NCBI RefSeq assembly: GCF_052045245.1
Contig: NZ_JBQEON010000024.1
Location: forward strand, 56,118-120,117
Source of the DNA: Burkholderia sp052045245
Lineage (GTDB): Bacteria; Pseudomonadota; Gammaproteobacteria; Burkholderiales; Burkholderiaceae
Length of the DNA: 64,000 nucleotides
Reading direction: 5' to 3'
The notes beneath the pieces were generated by a model. That model saw nothing but the letters and a program-made list of their open reading frames with translations. It was not told where the DNA came from and did not search any database. Of the stretch, positions 1 to 8,199 are shown in pieces (the stretch's first letter is position 1; each line of letters opens with the position of its first letter). Made by a program: the position numbers and the translations under genes.

Positions 1-344
1 ATTTCTCGCACGCGGTCGCGCAGTTCCGCGTGCTGACCAATCACGTCGGCAGCCACGCGGATGCGAAGACCGCCTTCGACAACCTCGCGGGCGTCGCGAG
101 CCGCTACCTGACGGTGTCGATCGCCGACGCCGGCTGCGTGAGCGCCGATCCGCTCGTCGAGCATGCGCGCGACCTGATGCATACCGCGGTCGACGCGTTC
201 CCGTCGTCGGCGGCCGCGCGCGATTACCGGCAGATTGCCGCCGACCTGCTGTACTGGCCGATGCGTCCGGGTTCGGGCGCCGGCCGCGCCGTGCATGCGG
301 GCGGCAAGCCGTCGTACGAGGCGGGTGCGGCCCACGCCGCGTGA
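1..344 (+). CDS. flhG: FlhG/FleN-type flagellar ATPase, 3' end only
   Basis: The window opens inside a gene read in frame from base 3; about 113 C-terminal residues are visible, ending at TGA 342-344. FlhG (FleN, MinD-like) is a cytoplasmic ATPase that limits flagellar number and placement together with the GTPase FlhF. No nucleotide-binding motif lies in the visible part, which would be the C-terminal end of the MinD fold. The call therefore rests mainly on position directly before fliA, a layout known from Burkholderia flagellar operons (flhA-flhF-flhG-fliA). The gap to fliA is only 22 bases, so the two are probably cotranscribed. The upstream part is missing because of the window edge, not because the gene is broken. 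Confidence 0.6.
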   Translation, partial: FSHAVAQFRVLTNHVGSHADAKTAFDNLAGVASRYLTVSIADAGCVSADPLVEHARDLMHTAVDAFPSSAAARDYRQIAADLLYWPMRPGSGAGRAVHAGGKPSYEAGAAHAA

Positions 345-366
345 GCGCCACCGGAAGGAGAGAGCC

Positions 367-1101
367 ATGATGTACAACGCTCAGGGAAAAATGACCCAGG
401 CCGACGTGCTCGCGCAATACGCGCCGCTCGTGCGGCGCCTGGGGCTGCAGCTCGTCGCGAAGATGCCGGCGAGCGTCGACCTCGACGACCTGATCCAGGC
501 CGGCATGATCGGCCTGATGGACGCGGCCGGCCGCTACAAGGAAGACCAGGGCGCGCAGTTCGAGACCTACGCGACCCAGCGCATCCGCGGCGCGATGCTC
601 GACGAGCTGCGCAGCAACGACTGGCTGCCGCGCAGCCTGCGCAAGACGTCGCGCGAGGTCGAGCACGCGGTGCACCAGGTCGAGCAGCACCTGGGCCGTT
701 CGGCGAGCGAGACCGAGATCGCCGAGCACCTGAAGATGCCGCTCGACGAATACCAGGGGATGCTGCAGGACCTGCACGGCAGCCAGCTCATCTACTACGA
801 GGATTTCGATCGCGCGGCCGACGACGAGCCGTTCCTCGACCGCTATCGCGTCGATCACGCCGATCCGCTGTCGGCGCTGCTCGACGACCACCTGCGCGAG
901 GCGCTCGTCGAAGCGATCGAACGGCTGCCCGAGCGCGAGAAGCTGCTGATGTCGCTGTACTACGAGCGCGGGCTGAACCTGCGCGAGATCGGCGCGGTGC
1001 TCGAAGTCAGCGAGTCGCGCGTGTGCCAGCTGCACAGCCAGGCCGTCGCGCGCCTGCGCGCACGGTTGCGCGAACAGGCGTGGGTCGGCGCGGAGAACTG
1101 A
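367..1101 (+). CDS. fliA: RNA polymerase sigma factor for flagellar genes (sigma-28, FliA)
   Basis: This encodes a 244-residue sigma factor that directs transcription of late flagellar and chemotaxis genes. The order is typical: region 2 near residues 20-95 (motifs DLDDLIQAGMIGLMDAA and FETYATQRIRGAMLDELR), region 3 at about 100-160, and a region 4 helix-turn-helix near 185-235 (REKLLMSLYYERGLNLREIG, then VSESRVCQLHSQA). Length matches the family (about 240). Two ATGs stand in tandem at 367 and 370; the purine-rich stretch ggaaggagag at 353-362 sits at the right distance for the first. An in-frame start at 235 would overlap flhG deeply and has no ribosome site. It is cotranscribed with flhG and is probably the last gene of that operon, since a new promoter follows at about 1173. 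Confidence 0.95.
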   Translation: MMYNAQGKMTQADVLAQYAPLVRRLGLQLVAKMPASVDLDDLIQAGMIGLMDAAGRYKEDQGAQFETYATQRIRGAMLDELRSNDWLPRSLRKTSREVEHAVHQVEQHLGRSASETEIAEHLKMPLDEYQGMLQDLHGSQLIYYEDFDRAADDEPFLDRYRVDHADPLSALLDDHLREALVEAIERLPEREKLLMSLYYERGLNLREIGAVLEVSESRVCQLHSQAVARLRARLREQAWVGAEN

Positions 1102-1172
1102 CCCTTTCTTGCGCCCACGCGCGCCGACGCCGCGCGTGGCGCGCGCGGCGCACAATTCCCGCGCCGATTTGC

Positions 1173-1178
1173 TACAAT
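1173..1178 (+). promoter_or_regulatory. Probable -10 element of the ahcY promoter
   Basis: TACAAT at 1173-1178 matches the sigma-70 -10 consensus at five of six positions. It would start transcription near 1185, a few bases before the first riboswitch helix, which is where a riboswitch transcript should begin. No good -35 hexamer is visible 16-18 bases upstream. Confidence 0.5.
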
Positions 1179-1190
1179 CGCTCCCGTTTT

Positions 1191-1298
1191 CCGAGGAGCG
1201 TTGCGACGGACCATCCTGCGTCCGCCAGGCTCGGAGAGCTTCACCAAGCAGCCGTGCGGCGAGATTCGCGCCGGCCCCGCTTCCTGAACGGCGCTCAC
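1191..1298 (+). promoter_or_regulatory. S-adenosylhomocysteine (SAH) riboswitch
   Basis: The leader folds as the known SAH riboswitch class. P1 is CCGAG (1191-1195) paired with CTCGG (1230-1234). The purine-rich GAGCG (1196-1200) directly after P1 pairs with CGCTC (1292-1296), giving the class-defining pseudoknot, and the conserved motifs CCGAGGAGCG, CCAGGCTCGG and AACGGCGCTCAC are all present. A small P2 (1205-1208 with 1219-1222) lies inside P1. The stretch 1235-1285 is a variable hairpin insertion. In this class SAH binding stabilises the fold and raises expression of ahcY, which destroys SAH. The distance to the ribosome site (1325-1332) is short, which fits control of ribosome access or of early termination. 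Confidence 0.93.
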
Positions 1299-1337
1299 GT
1301 CACCAATTTCTAGAACTTTTTTAGAAAGGAGGGCGTG

Positions 1338-2756
1338 ATGAACGCCATTATCGATTCCAAGGCTTCCACCGATTACGTCGTCGCCGACATGGCGCTTGCC
1401 GGCTGGGGCCGCAAGGAACTGAACATCGCCGAGACCGAAATGCCGGGCCTCGTGCAGATCCGCGACGAATACAAGGCGCAGCAGCCGCTGAAGGGCGCGC
1501 GCATCGCAGGTTCGCTGCACATGACGATCCAGACCGGCGTGCTGATCGAGACGCTGAAGGCGCTCGGCGCGGACGTTCGCTGGGCCTCGTGCAACATCTT
1601 CTCGACGCAGGACCACGCCGCTGCCGCGATCGTCGAAGCCGGCACGCCGGTGTTCGCGTTCAAGGGCGAGTCGCTCGACGAATACTGGGAGTTCTCGCAC
1701 CGCATCTTCGAATGGCCGAACGGCGAATTCGCGAACATGATCCTGGACGACGGCGGCGACGCAACGCTGCTGCTGATCCTCGGCGCGAAGGCCGAGAAGG
1801 ACCGTTCGGTGATCGCGAAGCCGACCAACGAGGAAGAAGTCGCGCTGTACAAGTCGATCGCGAAGCACCTCGACATCGACGCGACCTGGTACTCGACGCG
1901 CCTCGCGCACATCAAGGGCGTGACCGAAGAAACCACGACCGGCGTGCACCGCCTGTACCAGATGGAAAAGGACGGCCGCCTGCCGTTCCCGGCGTTCAAC
2001 GTGAACGACTCGGTCACGAAGTCGAAGTTCGACAACCTGTACGGCTGCCGCGAGTCGCTCGTCGACGGCATCAAGCGCGCGACCGACGTGATGATCGCGG
2101 GCAAGGTCGCGGTCGTCGCGGGTTACGGCGACGTGGGCAAGGGCTGCGCGCAATCGCTGCGCGGCCTCGGCGCGACCGTGTGGGTCACCGAAATCGATCC
2201 GATCTGCGCGCTGCAGGCGGCGATGGAAGGCTACCGCGTCGTGACGATGGAATACGCGGCCGACAAGGCCGACATCTTCGTGACGGCGACCGGCAACTAC
2301 CACGTGATCAACCACGATCACATGAAGGCGATGCGCCACAACGCGATCGTCTGCAACATCGGTCACTTCGACTCGGAAATCGACGTCGCGTCGACCCGCC
2401 AGTACCAGTGGGAAAACATCAAGCCGCAGGTCGACCACATCATCTTCCCGGACGGCAAGCGCGTGATCCTGCTGGCCGAAGGCCGCCTCGTGAACCTCGG
2501 CTGCGCGACCGGCCACCCGTCGTTCGTGATGTCGAACTCGTTCGCGAACCAGACGCTCGCGCAGATCGAGCTGTTCGTGCGCGGCAACGAGTACGAGAAC
2601 AAGGTGTACGTGCTGCCGAAGCACCTCGACGAAAAGGTTGCGCGCCTGCACCTCGCGCGCATCGGCGCGAACCTGTCCGTGCTGTCGGACGAACAGGCTT
2701 CGTACATCGGCGTGCAGAAGGACGGCCCGTTCAAGCCGAACCACTACCGCTATTGA
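1338..2756 (+). CDS. ahcY: Adenosylhomocysteinase (S-adenosylhomocysteine hydrolase)
   Basis: This 472-residue cytoplasmic NAD-dependent enzyme splits S-adenosylhomocysteine into homocysteine and adenosine, relieving product inhibition of methyltransferases. Visible motifs are the substrate-domain signature (IAGSLHMTIQT, then SCNIFSTQDHAAAA), the Rossmann loop AGYGDVGKG near residue 262, and the C-terminal HLDEKVARLHL and KPNHYRY ending expected for the family. The bacterial-type insertion of about 40 residues is present, giving the usual 470-residue length. GTG 1335 and ATG 1338 are both in frame; AGGAGG ends at 1332, so ATG at 1338 has the proper 5-base spacing and GTG is too close. It is controlled by the SAH riboswitch just upstream and followed by a membrane protein gene and metF. 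Confidence 0.97.
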   Translation: MNAIIDSKASTDYVVADMALAGWGRKELNIAETEMPGLVQIRDEYKAQQPLKGARIAGSLHMTIQTGVLIETLKALGADVRWASCNIFSTQDHAAAAIVEAGTPVFAFKGESLDEYWEFSHRIFEWPNGEFANMILDDGGDATLLLILGAKAEKDRSVIAKPTNEEEVALYKSIAKHLDIDATWYSTRLAHIKGVTEETTTGVHRLYQMEKDGRLPFPAFNVNDSVTKSKFDNLYGCRESLVDGIKRATDVMIAGKVAVVAGYGDVGKGCAQSLRGLGATVWVTEIDPICALQAAMEGYRVVTMEYAADKADIFVTATGNYHVINHDHMKAMRHNAIVCNIGHFDSEIDVASTRQYQWENIKPQVDHIIFPDGKRVILLAEGRLVNLGCATGHPSFVMSNSFANQTLAQIELFVRGNEYENKVYVLPKHLDEKVARLHLARIGANLSVLSDEQASYIGVQKDGPFKPNHYRY

Positions 2757-2764
2757 TGTGCCGC

Positions 2765-2809
2765 CGCCTGCCGTCGCATCGTGCCCGCGGGCACGCGCGG
2801 CGGCAGGCG
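2765..2809 (+). other. Nested perfect palindrome between ahcY and the YvlD-like gene
   Basis: CGCCTGCCG (2765-2773) pairs perfectly with CGGCAGGCG (2801-2809). Inside lies a 16-base perfect palindrome at 2780-2795 (CGTGCCCGCGGGCACG). There is no T-run after it, so it is not a normal terminator. In RNA it could stabilise ahcY mRNA, or act as a processing or partial attenuation site. Confidence 0.5.
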
Positions 2810-2860
2810 CCGGACCGCGCGCATTGACCGCACAGATCGACAACCGAACCGGAGCCCTCC

Positions 2861-3214
2861 ATGAGCGTCATCCTCACCTGGGTCATCAACGCCCTCGCGC
2901 TGCTGATCATCACGTACCTCGTGCCGTCGATCCACATCAAGAGCTTCGGCACCGCGCTGATCATCGCGGTCGTGCTCGGCCTGATCAACACGGTGATCCG
3001 TCCGGTGCTGATCCTGCTGACGCTGCCCGTCACGATCGTCACGCTCGGGGTCTTCATCCTCGTCGTGAACGCGCTGTGCTTCTGGTTCGCGTCGTCGCTG
3101 CTGAAGGGGTTCGAGGTGTCGGGGTTCTGGTCCGCGTTCTTCGGTTCGATCCTGTACAGCATCGTGTCGTGGCTGCTGTCCGCGCTGATCTTCGGGCAGC
3201 GCGACATCGGCTGA
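2861..3214 (+). CDS. Small membrane protein, phage holin 4_2 / YvlD family
   Basis: The 117-residue product is almost entirely hydrophobic, with about four membrane segments (roughly residues 5-25, 30-50, 53-80 and 88-110). It fits the YvlD-like family that databases label 'phage holin family 4_2', although these proteins are usually chromosomal and not lytic. It lies 104 bases after ahcY and 24 bases before metF on the same strand, so it is very probably in the same operon. No catalytic motif is seen and its role is unknown. The link with methyl-cycle genes is by position only. A strong stem-loop sits between ahcY and this gene (2765-2809). Confidence 0.8.
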   Translation: MSVILTWVINALALLIITYLVPSIHIKSFGTALIIAVVLGLINTVIRPVLILLTLPVTIVTLGVFILVVNALCFWFASSLLKGFEVSGFWSAFFGSILYSIVSWLLSALIFGQRDIG

Positions 3215-3238
3215 CGGCCGGGCCCATTCTTGCGAATC

Positions 3239-4069
3239 ATGAAACCGATCGAACTCTCGTTTGAATTCTTCCCGCCGAAGACGGCGGACGGCGTCGAGAA
3301 GCTGCGCGCGACCCGTGCGCAGCTGCTGCCGCTGAAGCCGAAATTCGTCTCCGTGACGTTCGGCGCCGGCGGCTCGACGCAGCAGGGCACGCTCGATACC
3401 GTGCTCGACATGCAGAAGGACGGCCTCGAGGCCGCGCCGCACCTGTCGTGCATCGGCTCGTCACGCGACAGCCTGCGCGCGATCCTCGACCAGTACCGCT
3501 CGCACGGCATCCGGCATATCGTCGCGCTGCGCGGCGACCTGCCGTCGGGGATGGGCGAGGTCGGCGAGCTGCGCTATGCGTCCGAGCTCGTCAGCTTCAT
3601 CCGCGCCGAGCATGGCGACTGGTTCCACATCGAAGTCGCTGGCTATCCGGAGTACCACCCGCAATCGCGCTCGCCGAAGGCCGATCTCGAGAACTTCGCG
3701 CGCAAGGTGAAAGCCGGCGCGAATTCCGCGATCACGCAGTACTTCTTCAACGCCGACGCGTATTTCCGCTTCGTCGACGATGCGCGCAAGCTGGGGGTCG
3801 ACGTGCCGATCGTGCCGGGCATCATGCCGATCACGAACTTCTCGCAACTGATGCGCTTCTCGGAAATGTGCGGCGCGGAAGTGCCGCGCTGGGTCGCGCG
3901 CCGGCTCGAGAGCTTCGGCGACGATCGCGACGCGATCCGTGCATTCGGCGCGGACGTCGTCACCGATCTGTGCCGGCGCCTGATCGACGCGGGCGTGCCG
4001 GGCTTGCACTTCTACACGCTGAACGCGGCGACCGCGACGCGGACCATCTGCGAACGGCTCGCCGGCTAA
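3239..4069 (+). CDS. metF: Methylenetetrahydrofolate reductase [NAD(P)H]
   Basis: MetF is a 276-residue flavoenzyme reducing 5,10-methylene-THF to 5-methyl-THF, the methyl donor for methionine synthase. The N-terminal ELSFEFFPPKT motif carries the catalytic Glu. FVSVTFGAGGST, HIVALRGDLP, EVAGYPEYHP and AITQYFFNADAYFRF are family signatures of the TIM-barrel flavin site. Length equals that of typical proteobacterial MetF. ATG at 3239 was chosen because homologues begin at this M-x-P-I-E-L-S-F-E-F-F-P-P region; no clear ribosome site precedes it, suggesting translational coupling to the upstream gene 24 bases away. It completes a methyl-cycle operon with ahcY. A terminator follows at 4092. Confidence 0.96.
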   Translation: MKPIELSFEFFPPKTADGVEKLRATRAQLLPLKPKFVSVTFGAGGSTQQGTLDTVLDMQKDGLEAAPHLSCIGSSRDSLRAILDQYRSHGIRHIVALRGDLPSGMGEVGELRYASELVSFIRAEHGDWFHIEVAGYPEYHPQSRSPKADLENFARKVKAGANSAITQYFFNADAYFRFVDDARKLGVDVPIVPGIMPITNFSQLMRFSEMCGAEVPRWVARRLESFGDDRDAIRAFGADVVTDLCRRLIDAGVPGLHFYTLNAATATRTICERLAG

Positions 4070-4091
4070 GCGCCATCCGGCGCCTGCCTGC

Positions 4092-4128
4092 AAAAAACCC
4101 CGCCGGGTGTGTCTCGGCGGGGTTTTTT
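4092..4128. terminator. Bidirectional intrinsic terminator between metF and the amidase gene
   Basis: A-run plus CCCCGCC (4098-4104) pairs with GGCGGGG (4116-4122), followed by six T. The A-run on the left makes it work in both directions, ending the ahcY-metF operon and the convergent amidase gene. Confidence 0.9.
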
Positions 4129-4149
4129 ATCGACGCGGCACGGCAACGC

Positions 4150-5628
4150 TCAGCGCTGCGCCTGCATCAGCGGCGGGCGCCGGTCGAACCACGGCCGCGC
4201 CTGTTCGAGCTGGCGCGCGAGTTTCAGCAGCAGCGCATCGTCGGCATGGCGCGCGACGAACTGCACGCCGATCGGCAGCCCGCGCGCATTCCAGTAGAGC
4301 GGCACCGACATCGCCGGCTGGCCCGTCAGGTTGAACAACTCGGTGCAGCCGGCCCACGCGAACGCCTTCTCCGACGACTTCGCGAGCATTTCCCGCAGCA
4401 GCGGCCTGACCGGCAGCGCGCCCAGCAGCTTCATCTGCGCGGCTTCGAGCGCGGTCGGCTGCAGCTCGCCGATCTTGACCGGCGGCCCCGCGAGCGTCGC
4501 GCACAGGATCGCGTCGTAGCGCGACACCAGGCCCGCGACCTGCACGGTCAGCTGGCGCTGCCATTCGAGCACGTCCGGCAGGCGCGCGCGTGCGACGCGC
4601 CGGCCGACGACGGCCATCGCCCACGTCGCCGGCTCGAACTCGCTGCGCTTCGGGGTGCGCCCGGTCAGTTCGCGCGCGCCGAGCACCATCTCCTCGGCGA
4701 TCGTCGCCCACAGCGTGAGGAAGGTTTCGGCCGCGCGCGCGTAGTCGATGTGCAGCGTCGCCGGTTCGACGTGATGGCCGAGGGACTCGAGGAGCGCGGC
4801 CGCGTCGTCGAGTGCCGCGCGCGTGTCGTCGGCGAGCGCCGGCGCGAGCATCGGGTCGACGACGAGGCCGATCCGCAGCGGGCCGGGCGGGGCGTCGAGC
4901 GCGCCGAGGAAGGTGCCGGGTGCGCCGGGCGGCAGCGTCTGGCCGGTCGTCACGTCGAGCAGCAGCGCGCTGTCGCGCACGCTGCGGGCGACCGCGTGCT
5001 GGACCACCAGCTCCCCGTTCGACGGCAGGTCGACCAGCACCGGATTGCGGCTCGGCTTCAGGCCGAACAGGCCGCAGCACGACGCCGGGATCCGGATCGA
5101 GCCGCCGCCGTCGGATGCATGCGCGAGCGGCACGATGCCGGCCGCGACGGCCGCGGCCGCGCCGCCGCTCGAGCCGCCGGGCGTGTGATCGAGATTCCAC
5201 GGATTGCGGCACGCGCCGAACAGTTCGGGTTCGGTGTACGGCATCTGGCCGATTTCCGACGTGTTGGTCTTGCCGAACACGTTGAGCCCGGCCGCGCGGC
5301 TGCGCGCGATCACGGGCGAATCGTCGGCGGGGGTGTAGTAGCGGTAATGCCGGCTGCCCATCGACAGCGGCAGCCCGGCGACCGCCGCGCCGAGATCCTT
5401 GACGAGATACGGGACGCCCGCGAACGGCGCGTCGGCGCCGGTGGCGGGCGTCGACTCCGTTCGCTTGCGCGCGGCATCGTAGTCCTGCAGCACGATCGCG
5501 TTGACCGCGGCGTTCACCGCTTCGGCCTGGCCGATCGCGGCGTCGAGCAGTTCGCGCGGGCTCGCCTTGCGTTCGCGCACGAGCGCGGCGAGGCCGATCG
5601 CGTCATGCGCGAGATAGTCCGAGTGCAT
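4150..5628 (-). CDS. Amidase signature family hydrolase
   Basis: A 492-residue amidase-signature enzyme with the Ser-cisSer-Lys triad in place: Lys77 in YLVKDLG, Ser153/154 in GGSSGGAAAA and nucleophile Ser177 in SDGGGSIRIPAS. Such enzymes hydrolyse carboxamides, including cyclic or linear amide oligomers; the substrate cannot be told from sequence. No signal peptide is seen, so it is probably cytoplasmic. It is not a GatA subunit, because no gatB or gatC is adjacent. An in-frame GTG lies at 5637, but the G5 run at 5641-5637 is spaced 8 bases from ATG 5628, so that ATG is preferred. It is convergent with metF and stands alone. Confidence 0.85.
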   Translation of the reverse strand: MHSDYLAHDAIGLAALVRERKASPRELLDAAIGQAEAVNAAVNAIVLQDYDAARKRTESTPATGADAPFAGVPYLVKDLGAAVAGLPLSMGSRHYRYYTPADDSPVIARSRAAGLNVFGKTNTSEIGQMPYTEPELFGACRNPWNLDHTPGGSSGGAAAAVAAGIVPLAHASDGGGSIRIPASCCGLFGLKPSRNPVLVDLPSNGELVVQHAVARSVRDSALLLDVTTGQTLPPGAPGTFLGALDAPPGPLRIGLVVDPMLAPALADDTRAALDDAAALLESLGHHVEPATLHIDYARAAETFLTLWATIAEEMVLGARELTGRTPKRSEFEPATWAMAVVGRRVARARLPDVLEWQRQLTVQVAGLVSRYDAILCATLAGPPVKIGELQPTALEAAQMKLLGALPVRPLLREMLAKSSEKAFAWAGCTELFNLTGQPAMSVPLYWNARGLPIGVQFVARHADDALLLKLARQLEQARPWFDRRPPLMQAQR

Positions 5629-5673
5629 CGCTGTCACCCCCGTTGTGACCTGTGGCGATGAAGGGAGGATAAC

Positions 5674-5697
5674 GCGGGCCCGGCGTGCCGGGCCCGC
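5674..5697 (-). terminator. GC-rich hairpin after the dienelactone hydrolase gene
   Basis: Eleven-base perfect arms GCGGGCCCGGC (5674-5684) and GCCGGGCCCGC (5687-5697) lie 12 bases past the stop codon of the upstream minus-strand gene. No T-run follows on that strand, so it may be a weak terminator or an mRNA 3'-end stabiliser. Confidence 0.4.
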
Positions 5698-5709
5698 TAG
5701 CCGCTGCCT

Positions 5710-6402
5710 TTACAGGTGCTCGGCCAGGAACGTCAGCGTGCGGCCGTGCGCGAGCGCCGATGCGCGCTGGTTGTACGACGCGCGGTCCGTGCAGTTGAAG
5801 CCGTGCTCGGCGCCCGGGTACACGTGGAACGATGCGTCGGGGCGGCCGGCGAACGCGGCCTTGACCTGCTCGACGGCCTCGAGCGGGATCCCGTGGTCGT
5901 TCTCTGCATAGTGGAACAGGATCGGCTGCGTGACCTTGCCGGCCAGGTCGAGCGCATTCTGGATGCCGCCGCCGTAATAGGCGACCGCCGCATCGACGTT
6001 GCCGGCCGCGGCCGCGCGGTACGCGAGCTGGCCGCCGAAGCAGTAGCCGATCGCGGCGACCTTGCCGGCGACTTCCGGGCGTGCGCGCAGCGCATCGGCG
6101 GCTGCGCCGATGTCCGCGACCGCGAGGCCGACGTCGGTCTTCTTCATCAGCTCGATGCCCTTGTCGCGGTCGGCGCCTTCGTAGGTCAGCTCGACGCGCG
6201 GCTGCGTGCGCCAGAACACGTCCGGCGCGAGCGCGACGAAGCCGTCGGCCGCGTACTGATCGGCGACCGCGCGGATGTGCGCGTTCACGCCGAAGATCTC
6301 CTGGATGATGATGACGGCGGGGCCCTTGCCGCGCTTGGGCAGCGCGAGATAGCCGCCGAAGCTGTCGTTACCGGTCGGGATGTCGATCCATTGGGCAGTC
6401 AC
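5710..6402 (-). CDS. Dienelactone hydrolase family protein
   Basis: This is a 230-residue alpha/beta hydrolase with the dienelactone hydrolase triad: nucleophile Cys121 in GYCFGGQLAY, Asp169 in ENDHGIP and His200 in GAEHGFNC, plus the conserved Glu35 of IQEIFGVN. The length matches carboxymethylenebutenolidase (about 235 residues), which opens dienelactone in chlorocatechol breakdown. No other chlorocatechol gene is near, so a general esterase or lactonase role is equally likely. Start: GTG at 6402, with AGGAG about 7 bases upstream. A longer frame to 6588 lacks a ribosome site and reads low-quality sequence. It is separated from the amidase gene by the hairpin at 5674-5697. Confidence 0.88.
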   Translation of the reverse strand: MTAQWIDIPTGNDSFGGYLALPKRGKGPAVIIIQEIFGVNAHIRAVADQYAADGFVALAPDVFWRTQPRVELTYEGADRDKGIELMKKTDVGLAVADIGAAADALRARPEVAGKVAAIGYCFGGQLAYRAAAAGNVDAAVAYYGGGIQNALDLAGKVTQPILFHYAENDHGIPLEAVEQVKAAFAGRPDASFHVYPGAEHGFNCTDRASYNQRASALAHGRTLTFLAEHL

Positions 6403-6671
6403 GTTGGAACTCCTGGCGAACGGGCGCGCGACACGCGCGCCGCGGGTGGAAAAGGGGCGGCCTAGTGTGCCATCAAACCCGCAGGGTTGCAGTGCGCGCA
6501 AGGTCCGCGCCCGCCCGGTGCGAGCGGGGCGAACCCGTGTGCCGAATCCGCTTCTCGCGCAGCGATCGTTTTGATCTCGATTATTCATTTTTCGGCGCTG
6601 CGCCGCTTCGATAGAGTCGATGTGTCGGCTTTTACAAAGCGCTTTCGCGCATCGTCATCGAAGGATTCGCC

Positions 6672-7751
6672 ATGTCCGCCCGTGTCATTTCCACCCCGTT
6701 TTCCGAACGCTTCGGCCTGCGCGTGCCGCTCGTGCAGGCGCCGATGGTCGGCGCGAGCACGGCCGCGATGGTCGCGGCCGCGTCCAATGCCGGCGCACTC
6801 GGCAGCCTTGGCGCCGCCGCGTTCGCGCCGGATCGCCTCGCGACCGAAGTCGCCGCGATTCGCGCGGCGAGCGCGCGCCCGTTCGCCGTGAACCTGTTCG
6901 TGTTGCCCGAGGCCGCGCCCGACGCGGCGACCGTCGCGCGTGCGCTCGCCGCGATCGATCCGCTGAACGCAACGCTCGGGCTGCCGCCGGGCACCGCGCC
7001 CGCGCGCTACGCGCCCGACTTCCGCGCGCAGCTCGATGCGCTCGTCGCGCTGCGCGTGCCGGCCGCGAGCTTCACGTTCGGCGTGCTCGACGCGGCCGAC
7101 GTCGCGCGCCTGAAGGCCGCGGGCACCTATGTGATCGGCACCGCGACGCATGTCGCCGAAGGGCTCGCGTGGCAGGCGGCCGGCGCGGACGCGCTGTGCG
7201 CGCAAGGCGCCGAAGCGGGCGGCCATCGCGGCACCTTCATCGGCTCGGCCGACGATGCACTGATCGGCACGTTCGCGCTGGTGCCGCAGCTCGTCGATGC
7301 GACCGGCCTGCCCGTGCTCGCCGCGGGCGGCATCATGGACGGCCGCGGCATCGCCGCCGCGCTTGCGCTCGGCGCGCAGGGCGCGCAACTCGGCACCGCG
7401 TTCCTGACGTGCGAGGAAAGCGCGATCGCGGCCGACTGGAAGGCGCGCCTGCTGGCGAGTGCCGATACGTCGACGCAGGTCACGCGCGCGATCACCGGGC
7501 GCCATGCGCGCGGATTGCGCAACACGCTGATGGCGCGGCTCGGCGAACGCGTGGCCGATGCGGCGCCGTATCCGGTGCAGAACGCGCTGACCCAGCCGCT
7601 GCGCCAGGCCGCCGCGCGCGCGAACGACGGCGACTACCTGTCGCTGTGGGCCGGGCAGGGCGCGCCGCTCGCACGCCGGCGCGATGCCGCGCTGACGACG
7701 TCGCAACTCGTCGACGCGCTCGACGCCGAATGGCGTGCAACGCTTGCATGA
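6672..7751 (+). CDS. NAD(P)H-dependent flavin oxidoreductase (nitronate monooxygenase / 2-nitropropane dioxygenase family)
   Basis: A 359-residue FMN-binding TIM-barrel protein. Family features visible are the N-terminal PLVQAPMVGAST, GALGSLGAA, the GAEAGGHRGTF motif (His185) where the flavin and substrate sit, and LAAGGIMDGRGIAAALALGAQGAQLGTAF, the phosphate-binding end. Members oxidise nitronates or act as NADH:quinone reductases; which applies here is not readable. ATG 6672 has AAGGA 6-10 bases upstream. It diverges from the dienelactone hydrolase gene across 269 bases. After it, a hairpin at 7772-7790 (GCGCTCCG / CGGAGCGC) lacks a T-run. Confidence 0.87.
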   Translation: MSARVISTPFSERFGLRVPLVQAPMVGASTAAMVAAASNAGALGSLGAAAFAPDRLATEVAAIRAASARPFAVNLFVLPEAAPDAATVARALAAIDPLNATLGLPPGTAPARYAPDFRAQLDALVALRVPAASFTFGVLDAADVARLKAAGTYVIGTATHVAEGLAWQAAGADALCAQGAEAGGHRGTFIGSADDALIGTFALVPQLVDATGLPVLAAGGIMDGRGIAAALALGAQGAQLGTAFLTCEESAIAADWKARLLASADTSTQVTRAITGRHARGLRNTLMARLGERVADAAPYPVQNALTQPLRQAAARANDGDYLSLWAGQGAPLARRRDAALTTSQLVDALDAEWRATLA

Positions 7752-7979
7752 ATGTTTCGCCGGCTGCCTGGGCGCTCCGTATCGGAGCGCGTATCGCGGC
7801 AGGAATGCGCGGGTTGTCACGCGCGTTTCATTCAATGATCCCGCGCACAAAATACCGAATCGAAATGACACGGGAAGGCTTTGAATCCACCTTTCACCCG
7901 TCCGTCCGAAATTAGCGGAAACCCTTATCCGGCGGGGCTTGCAGCGATATTCGAGTCGTCATTCCAAAGCACCGGTATC

Positions 7980-8046
7980 GGTAGTGTTACCACTACCCCA
8001 AAAAAGTCCCACAAATTAATTTGATCACCTACACTTGCGCGCAAGT
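7980..8046 (+). promoter_or_regulatory. Two palindromes upstream of the branched-chain amino acid binding protein gene
   Basis: The 448-base gap 7752-8199 holds no gene. It contains GGTAGTG (7980-7986), a 4-base spacer and CACTACC (7991-7997), then an A-rich stretch, then the 14-base perfect palindrome ACTTGCGCGCAAGT (8033-8046). These look like operator sites in the leader of the next gene. No convincing -35/-10 pair was found and the regulator is unknown. Confidence 0.45.
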
Positions 8047-8199
8047 ACGGGCGGGTGGCTGCTAAAAGCGGCTGTTTCCACGTGCTTGAGGCCAAGTGCA
8101 TGAACGATGCAACCGGCGAATCGTCCAGTGATGCAAACACAGGGATGGCAGCGGGGCACCGGGCGATGGCGTTTATTGGGACCGAAACTGGAGACTTAC

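Noticed and set aside
960..2843. A 627-codon open frame on the minus strand across ahcY
   Set aside because: It lies opposite a certain gene, is Arg/His-rich and has no family motif; long antisense frames are expected in GC-rich codon-biased DNA.
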